From an uncultured Algimonas sp. (lineage in GTDB: Bacteria; Pseudomonadota; Alphaproteobacteria; Caulobacterales; Maricaulaceae): 64,000 nt of DNA. Below the pieces are notes generated by a model. The model did no database searches, had not been told where the DNA came from, and was given only the letters and a program-made list of their open reading frames with translations. This document shows positions 37,798-46,317 of the stretch, in pieces; position 1 is the first letter of the stretch; each line of letters begins with the position of its first letter. The stretch is taken from contig NZ_CANMJB010000006.1 in the NCBI RefSeq assembly GCF_947498175.1, forward strand, positions 1 to 64,000, read 5' to 3'. The position numbers were made by a program, and so were the translations under genes.

Positions 37798-38150
37798 GTG
37801 GTGGGTTTCTGTTGCCAGCTACCCACCGAAGCCCGCCTAGGGGTCTGAAACCCTAGGAGTTAAAAGTCGGAAAATATCCGGACTGCTTACGCAGCCAGGG
37901 CAAATTCCTCAGCAGAATTGTCATTAGCAATTACTGTTGTCGGACTTTTGACGGAGTCCACACGAACGAAAGCTAACGTCTTTAGGCGTCTGTCGATGCT
38001 GTTTCGGCCCCATCAGAAACCCACCGGTCCGGTGGATTTGTGGTGGAGCCGCCGGGTACTGCCCCCGGGTCCAGTCCGCTTATTGCACGCGCGTTTATCG
38101 TCATAGCTGGCAAGCCAGCCCGATCCATATAGGGCATGGGAGCCTGAATT
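37798..38150 (-). ncRNA. ssrA: tmRNA, circularly permuted two-piece form
   Basis: On the minus strand the acceptor piece comes first, ending GTACCCGGCGGCTCCACCA with its 3' end at 38041. A 29-nt spacer (38012-38040) with a CCACCG/CGGTGG hairpin follows, then the coding piece starting GGGGCCGAAACAGC at 38011. GGGGCCG pairs with CGGCTCC as the 7-bp acceptor stem, and CCGGG/CCCGG forms the T stem. The tag frame at 37929-37888 reads ANDNSAEEFALAA then TAA. Hairpins 37800-37827 and around 38105-38118 (GCTGGC/GCCAGC) lie near the ends. Outer boundaries are approximate. tmRNA rescues stalled ribosomes and marks products for ClpXP, linking it to sspB in this window. Confidence 0.93.
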
Positions 38151-38195
38151 TCCAGCCCCAACCGATCAGCCGCGTGGTTCGCCGTTGAAACGCGC

Positions 38196-39299
38196 GTGAC
38201 AGACCGCCATAGCAGGATCATGGACGGAGCGCTCGCATATCTGCGCGACCTGGTCGCCTTCGATACGCGTAACGGCACCGGCGACGAGGTCGCCTGTGTC
38301 GAATGGTTGTCGGGTGAGCTATCCCGGCACGATCCGGACAGTCTGGTCACGGAAACGGTCGGGCGCTCCCGCGGCAAGCCCGACAGCGCTTTCGTGCTGG
38401 CGACATGGGGCACGCCGACGACGCTGCTGAACGTCCACATCGACACGGTGCCGAGCGGGGAAGGGTGGACAGCCGACCCGCTGGAGATGATCGTGCGCGA
38501 CGCACGCGCCTATGGTCTCGGCACGTCCGACATAAAGGGTGCGGCGGCTGCGATCCTTGGGGCCCTCGACACGACCGGACCGCGAAATGTCGCGGTCCTG
38601 TTCACAGGCGACGAAGAGCACGGCTCCGAAGTCATGCCGGCCGTCATCGCGGGCGGCCATGTCGCAGGCGTGCAGCGCGGCGTCGTCTGCGAACCGACCG
38701 CGTGCCGGGTCGGGCGGGCGCATCGGGGCATGCTGGCGGTAAGAGCGGATTTCCACGGTCCGGGCGGACATTCCAGCTTGGCGGACGAGATAGACGCCCC
38801 TTTGCTCAGGGCTGCCCGATTTGCGTCGCAATTGGGCGATTACAAGGCGGCGAATCGGGCATTCGGCCACGAACCTTTCAAGGGATTATGCGTGAATATC
38901 GGCGACCTCCGCTCCGACGGAGCCTATAATGTCATACCGACGACGGCGTCGGCTTGGGTTTCGATGCGGCCGCCGCCAGGCGACGATGTGGCGTCGCGCG
39001 AACGCGACGTCCGCGCCGCGGCCGACGCTCACGGCGCGAAAGCGGAAACCATCGTCGCGCTTCGGCCCTTCGCCAGCCGGGATCCATCCGCCTTTGCGCC
39101 CGTGTTCGGACCGGACGAGATCGTCGATCTGCCCTATTGGACGGAAGCCGCGCTGTTGGGCGAGGCGGGCGTGAACTGCATCGTCTACGGCCCGGGCAAC
39201 CTCGACCAGGCGCACCGGCCTGACGAATATGTCGAGCTGGCTCAACTGGCTGCGGCGCAGTCGCGCTACGCCGACGTCCTTGCGGGGGGCTTGTCGTGA
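38196..39299 (+). CDS. M20-family deacetylase/peptidase (ArgE-like)
   Basis: A 367-aa di-zinc hydrolase. H81 and D83 (LNVHIDTVP), bridging D112 (GTSDIKGA), general base E140 with E141 (TGDEEHGSE), and a late His (LDQAHRPDEYV) give the complete M20 set, with a lid domain starting near GMLAVRADFHGPGGHSS. The family includes acetylornithine and acetylcitrulline deacetylases. The GTG start at 38196 lies close to the divergent tmRNA gene; an ATG at 38220 is an alternative. Its stop overlaps the NAGS-like gene (GTGA), which favours an N-acetylated arginine-pathway substrate. Confidence 0.85.
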   Translation: MTDRHSRIMDGALAYLRDLVAFDTRNGTGDEVACVEWLSGELSRHDPDSLVTETVGRSRGKPDSAFVLATWGTPTTLLNVHIDTVPSGEGWTADPLEMIVRDARAYGLGTSDIKGAAAAILGALDTTGPRNVAVLFTGDEEHGSEVMPAVIAGGHVAGVQRGVVCEPTACRVGRAHRGMLAVRADFHGPGGHSSLADEIDAPLLRAARFASQLGDYKAANRAFGHEPFKGLCVNIGDLRSDGAYNVIPTTASAWVSMRPPPGDDVASRERDVRAAADAHGAKAETIVALRPFASRDPSAFAPVFGPDEIVDLPYWTEAALLGEAGVNCIVYGPGNLDQAHRPDEYVELAQLAAAQSRYADVLAGGLS

Positions 39300-40441
39300 G
39301 CGATATGCGCCAGACCGTGCTGAGCTCCCTGTCCGCCATCGGCGCGACGCAGGAAGCGGGTTTCTATGCCGACCTGTTCGCCAAGACCGATCCGGAACGC
39401 TTCGCGCTGATTCTGCTCGACCCGCGCGTGCTGAAAAATCCGTTGCTGGAGGTTCTGACGTCGAACCTCCAGTTTCTCGCCAGTCTCGGGCTGTCGCCCA
39501 CGCTCCTGATCGGGGCGTCGGACGACAACCGGACGTCCATCAAGTTCCAGTCGCAGCGCCTGATGCGCGCCTTGGACAGCTCGGGCGTCAAGTCGGCCAA
39601 GCTGAACACGCAGACCTATGCGCTGATCTCCGAAATCCGCCGCCGCGCCCAAGCGGGCATCATGCCGATCCTGGAAATGACGGAACGGCGCGGGCAGGGC
39701 GGGCTGACGAAACTCGTCAACGACCTGCGCCCCAGCAAGATCGTTTCGCTGCAACCCTCTGGCGGCCTCAGTCTGGACGGCCGCAGACGGCGCAACATGC
39801 GGCTGTCGGACATCGAACCGCTTCTGGGGACGACCGCGCTGACCGCCGGGCAGGACAGGTTCCTGCGCACGGTCCAACGCATCGAACAGGAGGCCGAGGA
39901 AGGGCGGCGCAGCTACGTTCTGGCGTCGCCGCTGAACCTGCTGTCGGAGCTGTTCACGACCAAGGGGTCGGGCACTCTGATCCGCCGCGGCGCGGAAATC
40001 GTGCATCACAAGACGCTCAGAACCCTCGATAAGGCCGCCTTGCGCAAGGCCATGGAAAGCGCGTTCGGCAAATCGCTCAGGGACAGCGCCTTGAAGGGCA
40101 AAATCCGCGCCGCCTATGTCGAACCGGATTTCAGGGCGGGCGCGATCTTCACGACGCTCGCCGATCAGCCTTACCTGTCCAAGTTCTGGGTCGTGCCCGA
40201 AGCCCAAGGCGAAGGCCTGGCGCGCGATGTCTGGGACAGGATGACTGAGGATCTTGGCGCGTTCTTCTGGCGCTCCCGCGCCGAAAATCCGTTCAATGAC
40301 TGGTATGTGTCGGCTTGCGACGGATTGCAGAAATGCGGGGATTGGCGCGTCTTCTGGAAAGGTCTAGACGCGGCCACCTTGCCGACGGCGATTCAGGCCG
40401 CGACTTCGGCAGCAGAGGATTTCGAACCGCACCTCCCATGA
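39296..40441 (+). CDS. N-acetylglutamate synthase-like protein with degenerate kinase domain
   Basis: A 381-aa protein with a GTG start. The C-terminal part (about 270-365) matches the DUF619-type acetyltransferase of vertebrate-like NAGS and bifunctional NAGS/K enzymes: PYLSKFWVVPEAQGEGLARD with the acetyl-CoA loop, FFWRSRAENPFNDWY, and GDWRVFWKGL. Residues 35-260 align with an amino-acid kinase fold, but the Lys and Gly-Gly of the nucleotide site appear as ALILLDPRVL and the second glycine loop as IGASDDNR, so kinase activity is unlikely. It probably makes or senses N-acetylglutamate. It overlaps its neighbours on both sides (GTGA, ATGA). Confidence 0.8.
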   Translation: MSDMRQTVLSSLSAIGATQEAGFYADLFAKTDPERFALILLDPRVLKNPLLEVLTSNLQFLASLGLSPTLLIGASDDNRTSIKFQSQRLMRALDSSGVKSAKLNTQTYALISEIRRRAQAGIMPILEMTERRGQGGLTKLVNDLRPSKIVSLQPSGGLSLDGRRRRNMRLSDIEPLLGTTALTAGQDRFLRTVQRIEQEAEEGRRSYVLASPLNLLSELFTTKGSGTLIRRGAEIVHHKTLRTLDKAALRKAMESAFGKSLRDSALKGKIRAAYVEPDFRAGAIFTTLADQPYLSKFWVVPEAQGEGLARDVWDRMTEDLGAFFWRSRAENPFNDWYVSACDGLQKCGDWRVFWKGLDAATLPTAIQAATSAAEDFEPHLP

Positions 40442-41559
40442 CAATCTCCATCAACGACGCTTTCGACTCCGGCAATATCGAGGTGATCGATGCGTCCGAC
40501 CCGCAAGACATCCGCCTCAACATCCGCACTGACAACAATAGCGACTTCTACCAGTGGTTCCACTTCCGCGTGGCCGGAGCCAAAGGCGTCCCGCTGCGCC
40601 TGGTGATCGAGAATGCAGGCACCGCCGCCTATCCAGACGGCTGGACCGATTACCACGCCTGCATGAGCGAGGACCGCGACGACTGGGTCCGCGTGCCGAC
40701 CCGCTATGAGAAGGGCCGCCTCGTCATCGAGCACACGCCCGGCCTCGACAGCGTCCATTACGCGTATTTCGCGCCCTATACGATGGAACGCCACCGCGAC
40801 CTGATCGCCGACGCGCTGTCGCATGACGGCGTGTCGCTCGACGTGCTGGGACAGACCCTGGACGGGCGCGACATGGACTGCCTCACCATCGGCGAGGGCG
40901 ACAAGACGATCTGGGTCATCGCCCGCCAGCATCCCGGCGAGAGCATGGCCGAATGGTGGATGGAGGGCTTCCTCGCCCGCCTGACCGATCCCGAAGACAA
41001 GGTTGCGCAGGACATCCGCCGCAAGGCCAGGTTCCGCATCGTACCGAACATGAACCCGGACGGCTCGTTCCGGGGGCATCTGCGCACCAATGCGGTCGGG
41101 TCGAACCTGAACCGCGAATGGGACACGCCGACCGCGGACAAGTCGCCGGAAGTTCTCGTCGTGCGCAATGCCATGGACGCGGACAGGCCCGGGCTCTGCC
41201 TGGACGTGCATGGCGACGAAGCGCTGCCTTACAATTTCATCGCCGGGGCCGAGGGCATTCCCGGTTACACGGACAAGCAGGCGGCGGATCTGAAGGCCTT
41301 CCTCGACGCCTATCTGGAGGCCAGCGCCGATTTCCAGACCAAGGTCGGCTACCCACTCACCGCGCCCGGCAAGGCGAACCTGTCGATCTGCACCAACGCG
41401 CTGGCCGCGCGCTTCGACTGCCTGGCCATGACGCTGGAAATGCCGTTCAAGGACAATGCGAACGCCCCGGACCGCATGCGCGGCTGGGACGGGAATCGGT
41501 CGGCACAACTGGGCAGCGACACGCTGGACGCAATGGCGGCGGTGATCGACCGGTTGTAG
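40438..41559 (+). CDS. M14-family metallocarboxypeptidase (cytosolic carboxypeptidase type)
   Basis: A 373-aa protein. An N-terminal beta-sandwich (about 1-115) typical of CCP-type M14 enzymes precedes the carboxypeptidase fold with zinc ligands H165 and E168 (RQHPGESMAEWW) and H258 (LDVHGDEALP), and catalytic E334 (TLEMPFKDN). No signal peptide. In eukaryotes relatives trim glutamates from tubulin; bacterial substrates are unclear, although removal of a C-terminal acidic residue is a fair guess. The start overlaps the NAGS-like stop by ATGA. Confidence 0.88.
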   Translation: MTISINDAFDSGNIEVIDASDPQDIRLNIRTDNNSDFYQWFHFRVAGAKGVPLRLVIENAGTAAYPDGWTDYHACMSEDRDDWVRVPTRYEKGRLVIEHTPGLDSVHYAYFAPYTMERHRDLIADALSHDGVSLDVLGQTLDGRDMDCLTIGEGDKTIWVIARQHPGESMAEWWMEGFLARLTDPEDKVAQDIRRKARFRIVPNMNPDGSFRGHLRTNAVGSNLNREWDTPTADKSPEVLVVRNAMDADRPGLCLDVHGDEALPYNFIAGAEGIPGYTDKQAADLKAFLDAYLEASADFQTKVGYPLTAPGKANLSICTNALAARFDCLAMTLEMPFKDNANAPDRMRGWDGNRSAQLGSDTLDAMAAVIDRL

Positions 41560-41590
41560 CGGACGCGCTGCGCGCGGCTCCATTATTATC

Positions 41591-41671
41591 GTCCCCCTCC
41601 GCCCCTTCGGGCCATCTCCCCCGCAAGGGGGAGGTGGCCGACGCGCGTAGCGCAAGGTCGGAAGGGGGCAC
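41591..41671. repeat. Family B palindromic intergenic repeat
   Basis: Nested inverted repeats around CTCCCCCGCAAGGGGGAG, flanked by GTCCCCCTCCG and GAAGGGGGCAC. Related copies are at 49824 and 51123. It lies between the convergent M14 and serA genes. Confidence 0.75.
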
Positions 41672-41697
41672 TCACATCAGTCGCGCGCAGCGCGCTC

Positions 41698-43272
41698 TTA
41701 CATCCGAACCCGGTCCACGATCTTCACCTGTTCGACGTCCTTGATCGCCTCGACGACGGCGTCGCTCACCTCGCCGTCTACCCCGATCAGGCAGACCGCT
41801 TCGCCGCCTTCGTCCATCCGGCCCAGATGGAAGTTGGCGATGTTGACCTTGGCGTCGCCAAGCAGGCGCCCGACCTCGCCGATGAAGCCCGGCTCGTCGT
41901 CGTTGCGGACGTAGATCATGCTGGGCTCGAATGCCGCGTCCATCGGCACGCCGAATAGCCGCACGATGCGCGGCTCGCCCCGGTAGATCGTGCCGACGAT
42001 GGCGAACTTGCGCTGGGCCGTTTCAACCGTCAGCCGGATCAGGCTGTCCGCCCGTTCGGCTTCGTCGATATAGCTCTCCGTCAGCTCGATCCCGCGTTCC
42101 TTGGCCAGCACGGGCGCGCTGACCATGTTGACCTCCGGCATGGCCGCCCTGAGCAATCCGGCCAGCGCGGCAGCGCTCATCGGATTGGTGTTCAGCTGCG
42201 TGATCTCGCCTTTGTAGGTGATCTGGATGCTCTGCGCCGGATCGTGCAGCAATTGCCCCATCATCGTGCCCAGCTTGTCGGCGAGATCCACCCAAGGCTT
42301 CAGGCGCGGCGCTTCTTCGGCGGTGATGGAGGGCGTGTTGATGGCGTTGCTGATCGCGCCGGTCAGCAGATAGTCGGCCATCTGCTCGGCCACCTGCACG
42401 GCGACGTTCTCCTGCGCCTCGTTGGTCGACGCGCCCAGATGCGGCGTCGCGACGAAGCCCGGCGTGCCGAACAGCGGATGGGCCTCGGCCGGTTCGACCG
42501 CGAACACGTCCAGTGCTGCAGCGCGCACATGGCCCGCTTCCATCGCATCCTTCAGCGCCTCTTCGTCCACCAGGCCGCCGCGCGCGCAGTTGACCAGGAT
42601 AACGCCCGGCTTGGTCATGCCGAGCCGGACACGGCTGACGATGTTGCGCGTGCTGGCGACCAGCGGCGTGTGCAGTGTGATCGCGTCGGCGCGCTGGAAC
42701 AGTTCGTCCAGTTCGACCTTGGTCACGCCCAGCTCCACGGCCCGCTCCTCGGTCAGGTAAGGATCGTAGGCGATCACCTTCATTTTGAGGCCCAGCGCTC
42801 GTTCGGCGACCAGCGCTCCGATGTTGCCGCAGCCGATCACGCCCAGCGTCTTGTTGAACAGCTCCGTGCCTTTGTAATCAGACTTCGGCCATTCGCCATT
42901 CTGCGTGCGCTCGGACGCTTTCGGGATCTGGCGGGCGGCGGCGAACAGCATGGCGATGGCGTGTTCGGCCGTCGTAATGGCATTGCCGAACGGCGTGTTC
43001 ATGACGACCACGCCCCGGTCGGTCGCCGCGCCGATGTCGATATTGTCCACCCCGATCCCGGCCCGTCCAATGACCTTGAGGTTGGTCGCCTGGCCGATGA
43101 TTTCGGCGTCGGGGCGCGTCGAGGACCGCACGGCGAGCCCGTCATAGTCTGCGATAATGTCCATCAGCTCGTCCTTGGACAGGCCGGTGATGACATCGAC
43201 ATCCACGCCGCGGGCCTTGAAGACCTCCATGGCGCGCGGGCTCATTTTGTCGCTGATGAGAACTTTAGGCAT
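41698..43272 (-). CDS. serA: D-3-phosphoglycerate dehydrogenase
   Basis: A 524-aa type I PGDH. The NAD-binding fold carries GVIGCGNIGALVAERALG, catalytic residues lie in VNCARGGLVDEEAL and TPHLGASTNEAQ, then comes an allosteric-substrate domain and a C-terminal ACT domain (IYVRNDDEPGFIGEVGRLL) that can bind serine for feedback inhibition. It catalyses the first step of serine synthesis. It is the third gene of serC-GNAT-serA; its start overlaps the GNAT gene by 8 nt. Confidence 0.97.
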   Translation of the reverse strand: MPKVLISDKMSPRAMEVFKARGVDVDVITGLSKDELMDIIADYDGLAVRSSTRPDAEIIGQATNLKVIGRAGIGVDNIDIGAATDRGVVVMNTPFGNAITTAEHAIAMLFAAARQIPKASERTQNGEWPKSDYKGTELFNKTLGVIGCGNIGALVAERALGLKMKVIAYDPYLTEERAVELGVTKVELDELFQRADAITLHTPLVASTRNIVSRVRLGMTKPGVILVNCARGGLVDEEALKDAMEAGHVRAAALDVFAVEPAEAHPLFGTPGFVATPHLGASTNEAQENVAVQVAEQMADYLLTGAISNAINTPSITAEEAPRLKPWVDLADKLGTMMGQLLHDPAQSIQITYKGEITQLNTNPMSAAALAGLLRAAMPEVNMVSAPVLAKERGIELTESYIDEAERADSLIRLTVETAQRKFAIVGTIYRGEPRIVRLFGVPMDAAFEPSMIYVRNDDEPGFIGEVGRLLGDAKVNIANFHLGRMDEGGEAVCLIGVDGEVSDAVVEAIKDVEQVKIVDRVRM

Positions 43273-43792
43273 TGTCGTTTCCTTTTCGCCAGGCGTAGCG
43301 CGTGATGGCGTAGACGTGGCAGTGATCCGGTCCGAACTGTCGCGGACCCGTGAATGTGAAGCCCATCGCGTCGTAGAAGCGGTGAGCGGATGTGTTGGAG
43401 GCGAGGGGATCGACGCGCACTTCGCCCACGCCGGGTCTGGCGAAGCAGAGGTCGAGCGCCTGGCGCATCATTTCCCGGCCATGGCCCTGGCCGATACAGT
43501 CCGGCTCGCCGATCCAGATGTCGATGGCCCAGACACTGTCTGCGACATCGCCCCAATAGTGGCTCTCCTCGCGCGCGGCGTCGATCATCTGGACCATGCC
43601 GATCTGACGCGCGCCGAGCATGGCGATGCGGTGATCCTGCCAGTCGGCGGTCCGGGCCAGCTCCGCGTCCCAGTCGGTCGCGTTGAAGTCCGGGTCGCCG
43701 CTGGCATCGGCCACATGGTCGCGTGCGTCCCAGCGGCGGAGCGTGTCCGCATCGCTGGGCAGAGCCGGACGCAGATGGAGGATCTCAGCCAT
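43265..43792 (-). CDS. GNAT-family acetyltransferase
   Basis: A 175-aa protein with a GNAT fold. The N-terminal LRPALPSDADTLRRWDARDH, acetyl-CoA loop GQGHGREMMRQALDL, and VDPLASNTSAHRFYDAMGF resemble AAC(6')-like and RimJ-like enzymes. An aminoglycoside, an amino acid or a protein N-terminus could be the acceptor. It is enclosed between serC (11 nt gap) and serA (8-nt overlap), which hints at a link with serine metabolism but does not show one. Confidence 0.85.
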   Translation of the reverse strand: MAEILHLRPALPSDADTLRRWDARDHVADASGDPDFNATDWDAELARTADWQDHRIAMLGARQIGMVQMIDAAREESHYWGDVADSVWAIDIWIGEPDCIGQGHGREMMRQALDLCFARPGVGEVRVDPLASNTSAHRFYDAMGFTFTGPRQFGPDHCHVYAITRYAWRKGNDNA

Positions 43793-43803
43793 GATGCGAG
43801 GCG

Positions 43804-44988
43804 CTAGGCGTGCCCCGTCTCCTTGGCGCGAAGCTCCTCGATCTGCTGCGCGAACGCCCAGTCGAGCCAGGGCAGGACGGCTTCGACGTCCGCGTGCTCA
43901 CACAGACCGGAGACCCAAAGGCGGAAGCCCGGCGGGGCGGTGCGGTAGGCGCCGAAGTCGAGCGCCACGCCTTCTTCGGCCAACCGTGCGACAATGCCCT
44001 TGGCGAAAGCGGCTTGGTCATCCAGCGGCAGGGCCGTAACGGTCGGATCCACGATCTTCAGGCACACGCCCGTGTTGGAACGCTTCTCGTCATCCTCGCA
44101 GAGATTGGCGATCCAGTCGCGCTCGGCCACCCAGTCCCAGATGGTCTGCGCGTTGCGGTCGGCGCGGTCATGCATTCCTTGCAGTCCGCCATTGGCCTTG
44201 ACCCATTTCAGCGCGTCGAGATGATCCTCGGCGCAGAGCAGGGACGGCGTGTTGATAGTCGCGCCTTCGAAAATGCCTTCGATCAGCTTGCCGCCTTTCG
44301 TTAAGCGGAAAATCTTCGGCAGCGGCCAGGGCGGGGTGTAGCTTTCCAGCCGTTCGACGGCGCGCGGGGACAGAATCATCATGCCGTGCTGCGCTTCGCC
44401 GCCCATGACCTTCTGCCAGGAATAGGTGACGACATCGAGCTTTTCCCACGGCAGGGGTTGCGCGTAGACGGCGGAAGTCGCGTCGCAGATCGTGATGCCG
44501 TCGCGGTCATCCGGGATGAAACCGTAATCGGCGACCTTCACGCCCGAGGTCGTGCCATTGGCCGTAAAGACGAGGTCTTGCGAACCGTCATAGGCGGAGA
44601 AGTCCGGCAGCTTGCCATAATCGGCGGTCAGCGTGGTCAGGTCGTCCAGCGGCAATTCGTTTTCCGCGTCCACCACCCAGGCCTGGCCGAAATTCTCCCA
44701 CGCCGCGACGATGACCGGGCGTTCGCCCAGCATCGTCCACATCGCCATCTCGACCGCGCCCGTGTCGGACGCCGGGACGATGCCGATGCGATAGTCGTCG
44801 GGAACCTGCAGCACCGCGCGTGTGAGATCGATGACCTCGCGGAGCTTGGCCTTGCCGAGGGCGGAACGGTGGGAGCGGCCGAGAGCCGCGTCGGAAAGCG
44901 CGTCGAGCGTCCAACCGGGACGTTTGCGCGTGGGACCCGCGGAAAAACGCGGATCGGCCGGCCGGGTAGCCGGGCGAGGAGTCGTCAT
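43804..44988 (-). CDS. serC: Phosphoserine aminotransferase
   Basis: A 394-aa PLP enzyme. The start TTPRPATRPADPRFSAGPTR is that of the long alphaproteobacterial SerC. The active-site lysine is in VVTYSWQKVMGGEAQHGMMI, and TANGTTSGVKVADY and CDATSAVYAQPLPW bind the cofactor. It converts phosphohydroxypyruvate to phosphoserine and in some organisms serves pyridoxal synthesis. The ATG at 44988 follows GGAG with 9-nt spacing; an in-frame TTG at 45021 is less likely. First gene of serC-GNAT-serA. Confidence 0.95.
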   Translation of the reverse strand: MTTPRPATRPADPRFSAGPTRKRPGWTLDALSDAALGRSHRSALGKAKLREVIDLTRAVLQVPDDYRIGIVPASDTGAVEMAMWTMLGERPVIVAAWENFGQAWVVDAENELPLDDLTTLTADYGKLPDFSAYDGSQDLVFTANGTTSGVKVADYGFIPDDRDGITICDATSAVYAQPLPWEKLDVVTYSWQKVMGGEAQHGMMILSPRAVERLESYTPPWPLPKIFRLTKGGKLIEGIFEGATINTPSLLCAEDHLDALKWVKANGGLQGMHDRADRNAQTIWDWVAERDWIANLCEDDEKRSNTGVCLKIVDPTVTALPLDDQAAFAKGIVARLAEEGVALDFGAYRTAPPGFRLWVSGLCEHADVEAVLPWLDWAFAQQIEELRAKETGHA

Positions 44989-45029
44989 AGCAATGTCTCC
45001 ATCGGCTGCGTTTTTGTACAACCATCGAA

Positions 45030-45070
45030 GTGCGCCTCAGTGGGGAGGCGTGGCCCACGTGCCGGGTAGG
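45030..45070 (-). promoter_or_regulatory. Hairpin upstream of serC (candidate serC leader)
   Basis: On the minus strand GCCTCCCCACTGAGGC forms a 5-bp stem (45034-45049), with a second short stem around GGCACGTGGGCC just 5' of it, about 45-80 nt ahead of the serC start. Alphaproteobacteria are known to carry a short conserved serC RNA motif at this position. I could not match the consensus exactly. Base 45071-45129 shows nothing further. Confidence 0.45.
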
Positions 45071-45129
45071 CGTGAAGGGCAGGGGAAGTCAAGACGCGGC
45101 GATGGAACGACGCTCCTTCCATTTCATCC

Positions 45130-45220
45130 TTCACCCCGGCTTGATCCGGGGTCCATCACAGGAAGGCGGGGCTGGCCGATAAGGGTTGGGAGATGGATCC
45201 CGGGTCGAGCCCGGGATGAG
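45130..45220. repeat. Family A palindromic intergenic repeat
   Basis: Left arm contains CCCCGGCTTGATCCGGGG, right arm CCCGGGTCGAGCCCGGG; together they form the imperfect inverted repeat also seen at 7898, with the outer words CATCAC and GAGATGGAT in the expected places. It lies between the serC upstream region and the end of the enoyl-CoA hydratase gene. Confidence 0.85.
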
Positions 45221-45280
45221 GGTGCGGAGAGACAAGCCGACAAGACGCCGTCTGGGCTTGCGGGGCGGTGTTCCCTTCGC

Positions 45281-45369
45281 GTCCTTTGGGACGCGTGTTC
45301 CTGCGGAACAAGGTTTGCGACGATTGCCGTTGGCAATCTTAGACCCGCACGCGGGAGGCAAACCTGTGG
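45281..45369. repeat. Family C structured element, copy 2
   Basis: Consecutive stems are GCGTCC/GGACGC (45279-45294) and GTTCC/GGAAC (45297-45309). A three-way junction follows: AGGTTTGC (45311-45318) pairs with GCAAACCT (45358-45365), enclosing GATTGCC/GGCAATC and CCCGC/GCGGG hairpins. A related sequence is at 37697-37781. It ends just before the enoyl-CoA hydratase stop codon. Confidence 0.65.
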
Positions 45370-45388
45370 GGGTTGGGATCGAGCGAGG

Positions 45389-46165
45389 CTAGCTCGACCA
45401 ATTCGGCTTTCTTTTCTCCAGAAAGCTCGCCACGCCCTCGCGGCCTTCTTCGCTGCGCAGACAGGCGGCGAAGCTGTCGGCGGCGCGGTCCAGCACGGCG
45501 TCGCGGGAGAGGCCTGTGCTGCCCAGGATCAACGCCTTGGTCGCAGCATTGGCGCCAGGGGCGCAGCGCAGAACGCCCTTTCGGACCTGCGCTTCCACGC
45601 CGTCCAGATCGTGCGTGACGTGGTCGGCCAGACCCAGCCGCCCCGCTTCGGTGCCGTCGAAACGGGCGCCGGTCAGCATGATGCGGCGCGCCGTGGACAG
45701 ACCGACCCGGGCGACGACGAAGGGGGCGATCTGTGCCGGCGGAATACCGATCATGGTCTCCGTCAGGCTGAACTTGGCGTCCGGCGTCGTCGCGATCACG
45801 TCGGCGCAGCACATCAGTCCGAGCCCGCCCGCGATCGCCGCGCCTTCGACCAGCACGACGGTGGGCATGGGCAGGTGGTTGAACGCGTCCAGCATGGTGC
45901 CGATGCGGCGGTTGAACGCCGCCGTTTCGGCTAGGGTCTTTTCGTCCGACTGGTAGACCTGGAACGCGTTGAGGTCGCCGCCGGCACAAAAGAAACCGCC
46001 GCGCCCGCGCATCGTCATACCGCGCACATCGGAGTCGGTGGCCAACGCCTCGAACGCAGACATCAATTCGTCGATCATCGCATCGTTCATGGCGTTGCGC
46101 TTGTCGGGCCGGTTCAGCCAGATCGTGGCCCAGCCGGTGTCGCGGATGATGTCGAGTGTCTGCAT
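45389..46165 (-). CDS. Enoyl-CoA hydratase/isomerase family protein
   Basis: A 258-aa crotonase-fold protein starting MQTLDIIRDTGWATIWLNRP. The oxyanion-hole segments are GRGGFFCAGGDLNAF and EGAAIAGGLGLMCCADVIAT; the residue normally Glu in the second catalytic position falls within FSLTETMIGIPPA. It hydrates or isomerises enoyl-CoA. It diverges from the thiolase gene (153-nt gap), so both may answer to one regulatory region. The in-frame extension to 46306 is rejected because it would run through the thiolase promoter. Confidence 0.9.
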   Translation of the reverse strand: MQTLDIIRDTGWATIWLNRPDKRNAMNDAMIDELMSAFEALATDSDVRGMTMRGRGGFFCAGGDLNAFQVYQSDEKTLAETAAFNRRIGTMLDAFNHLPMPTVVLVEGAAIAGGLGLMCCADVIATTPDAKFSLTETMIGIPPAQIAPFVVARVGLSTARRIMLTGARFDGTEAGRLGLADHVTHDLDGVEAQVRKGVLRCAPGANAATKALILGSTGLSRDAVLDRAADSFAACLRSEEGREGVASFLEKRKPNWSS

Positions 46166-46317
46166 GGGTCGGGCGTAATCCTTCGCAGATGGGCTTGCCA
46201 AGTCCGAAGCCGTGTCTTGCGCCGGATGACACCATCGCATGGCTGTTAACGTAAACGTCAACTTGCCAAACGGGGTCTCACCCCTCAGAAGGCAGATCGA
46301 ACCCATTGGAGATCCTC

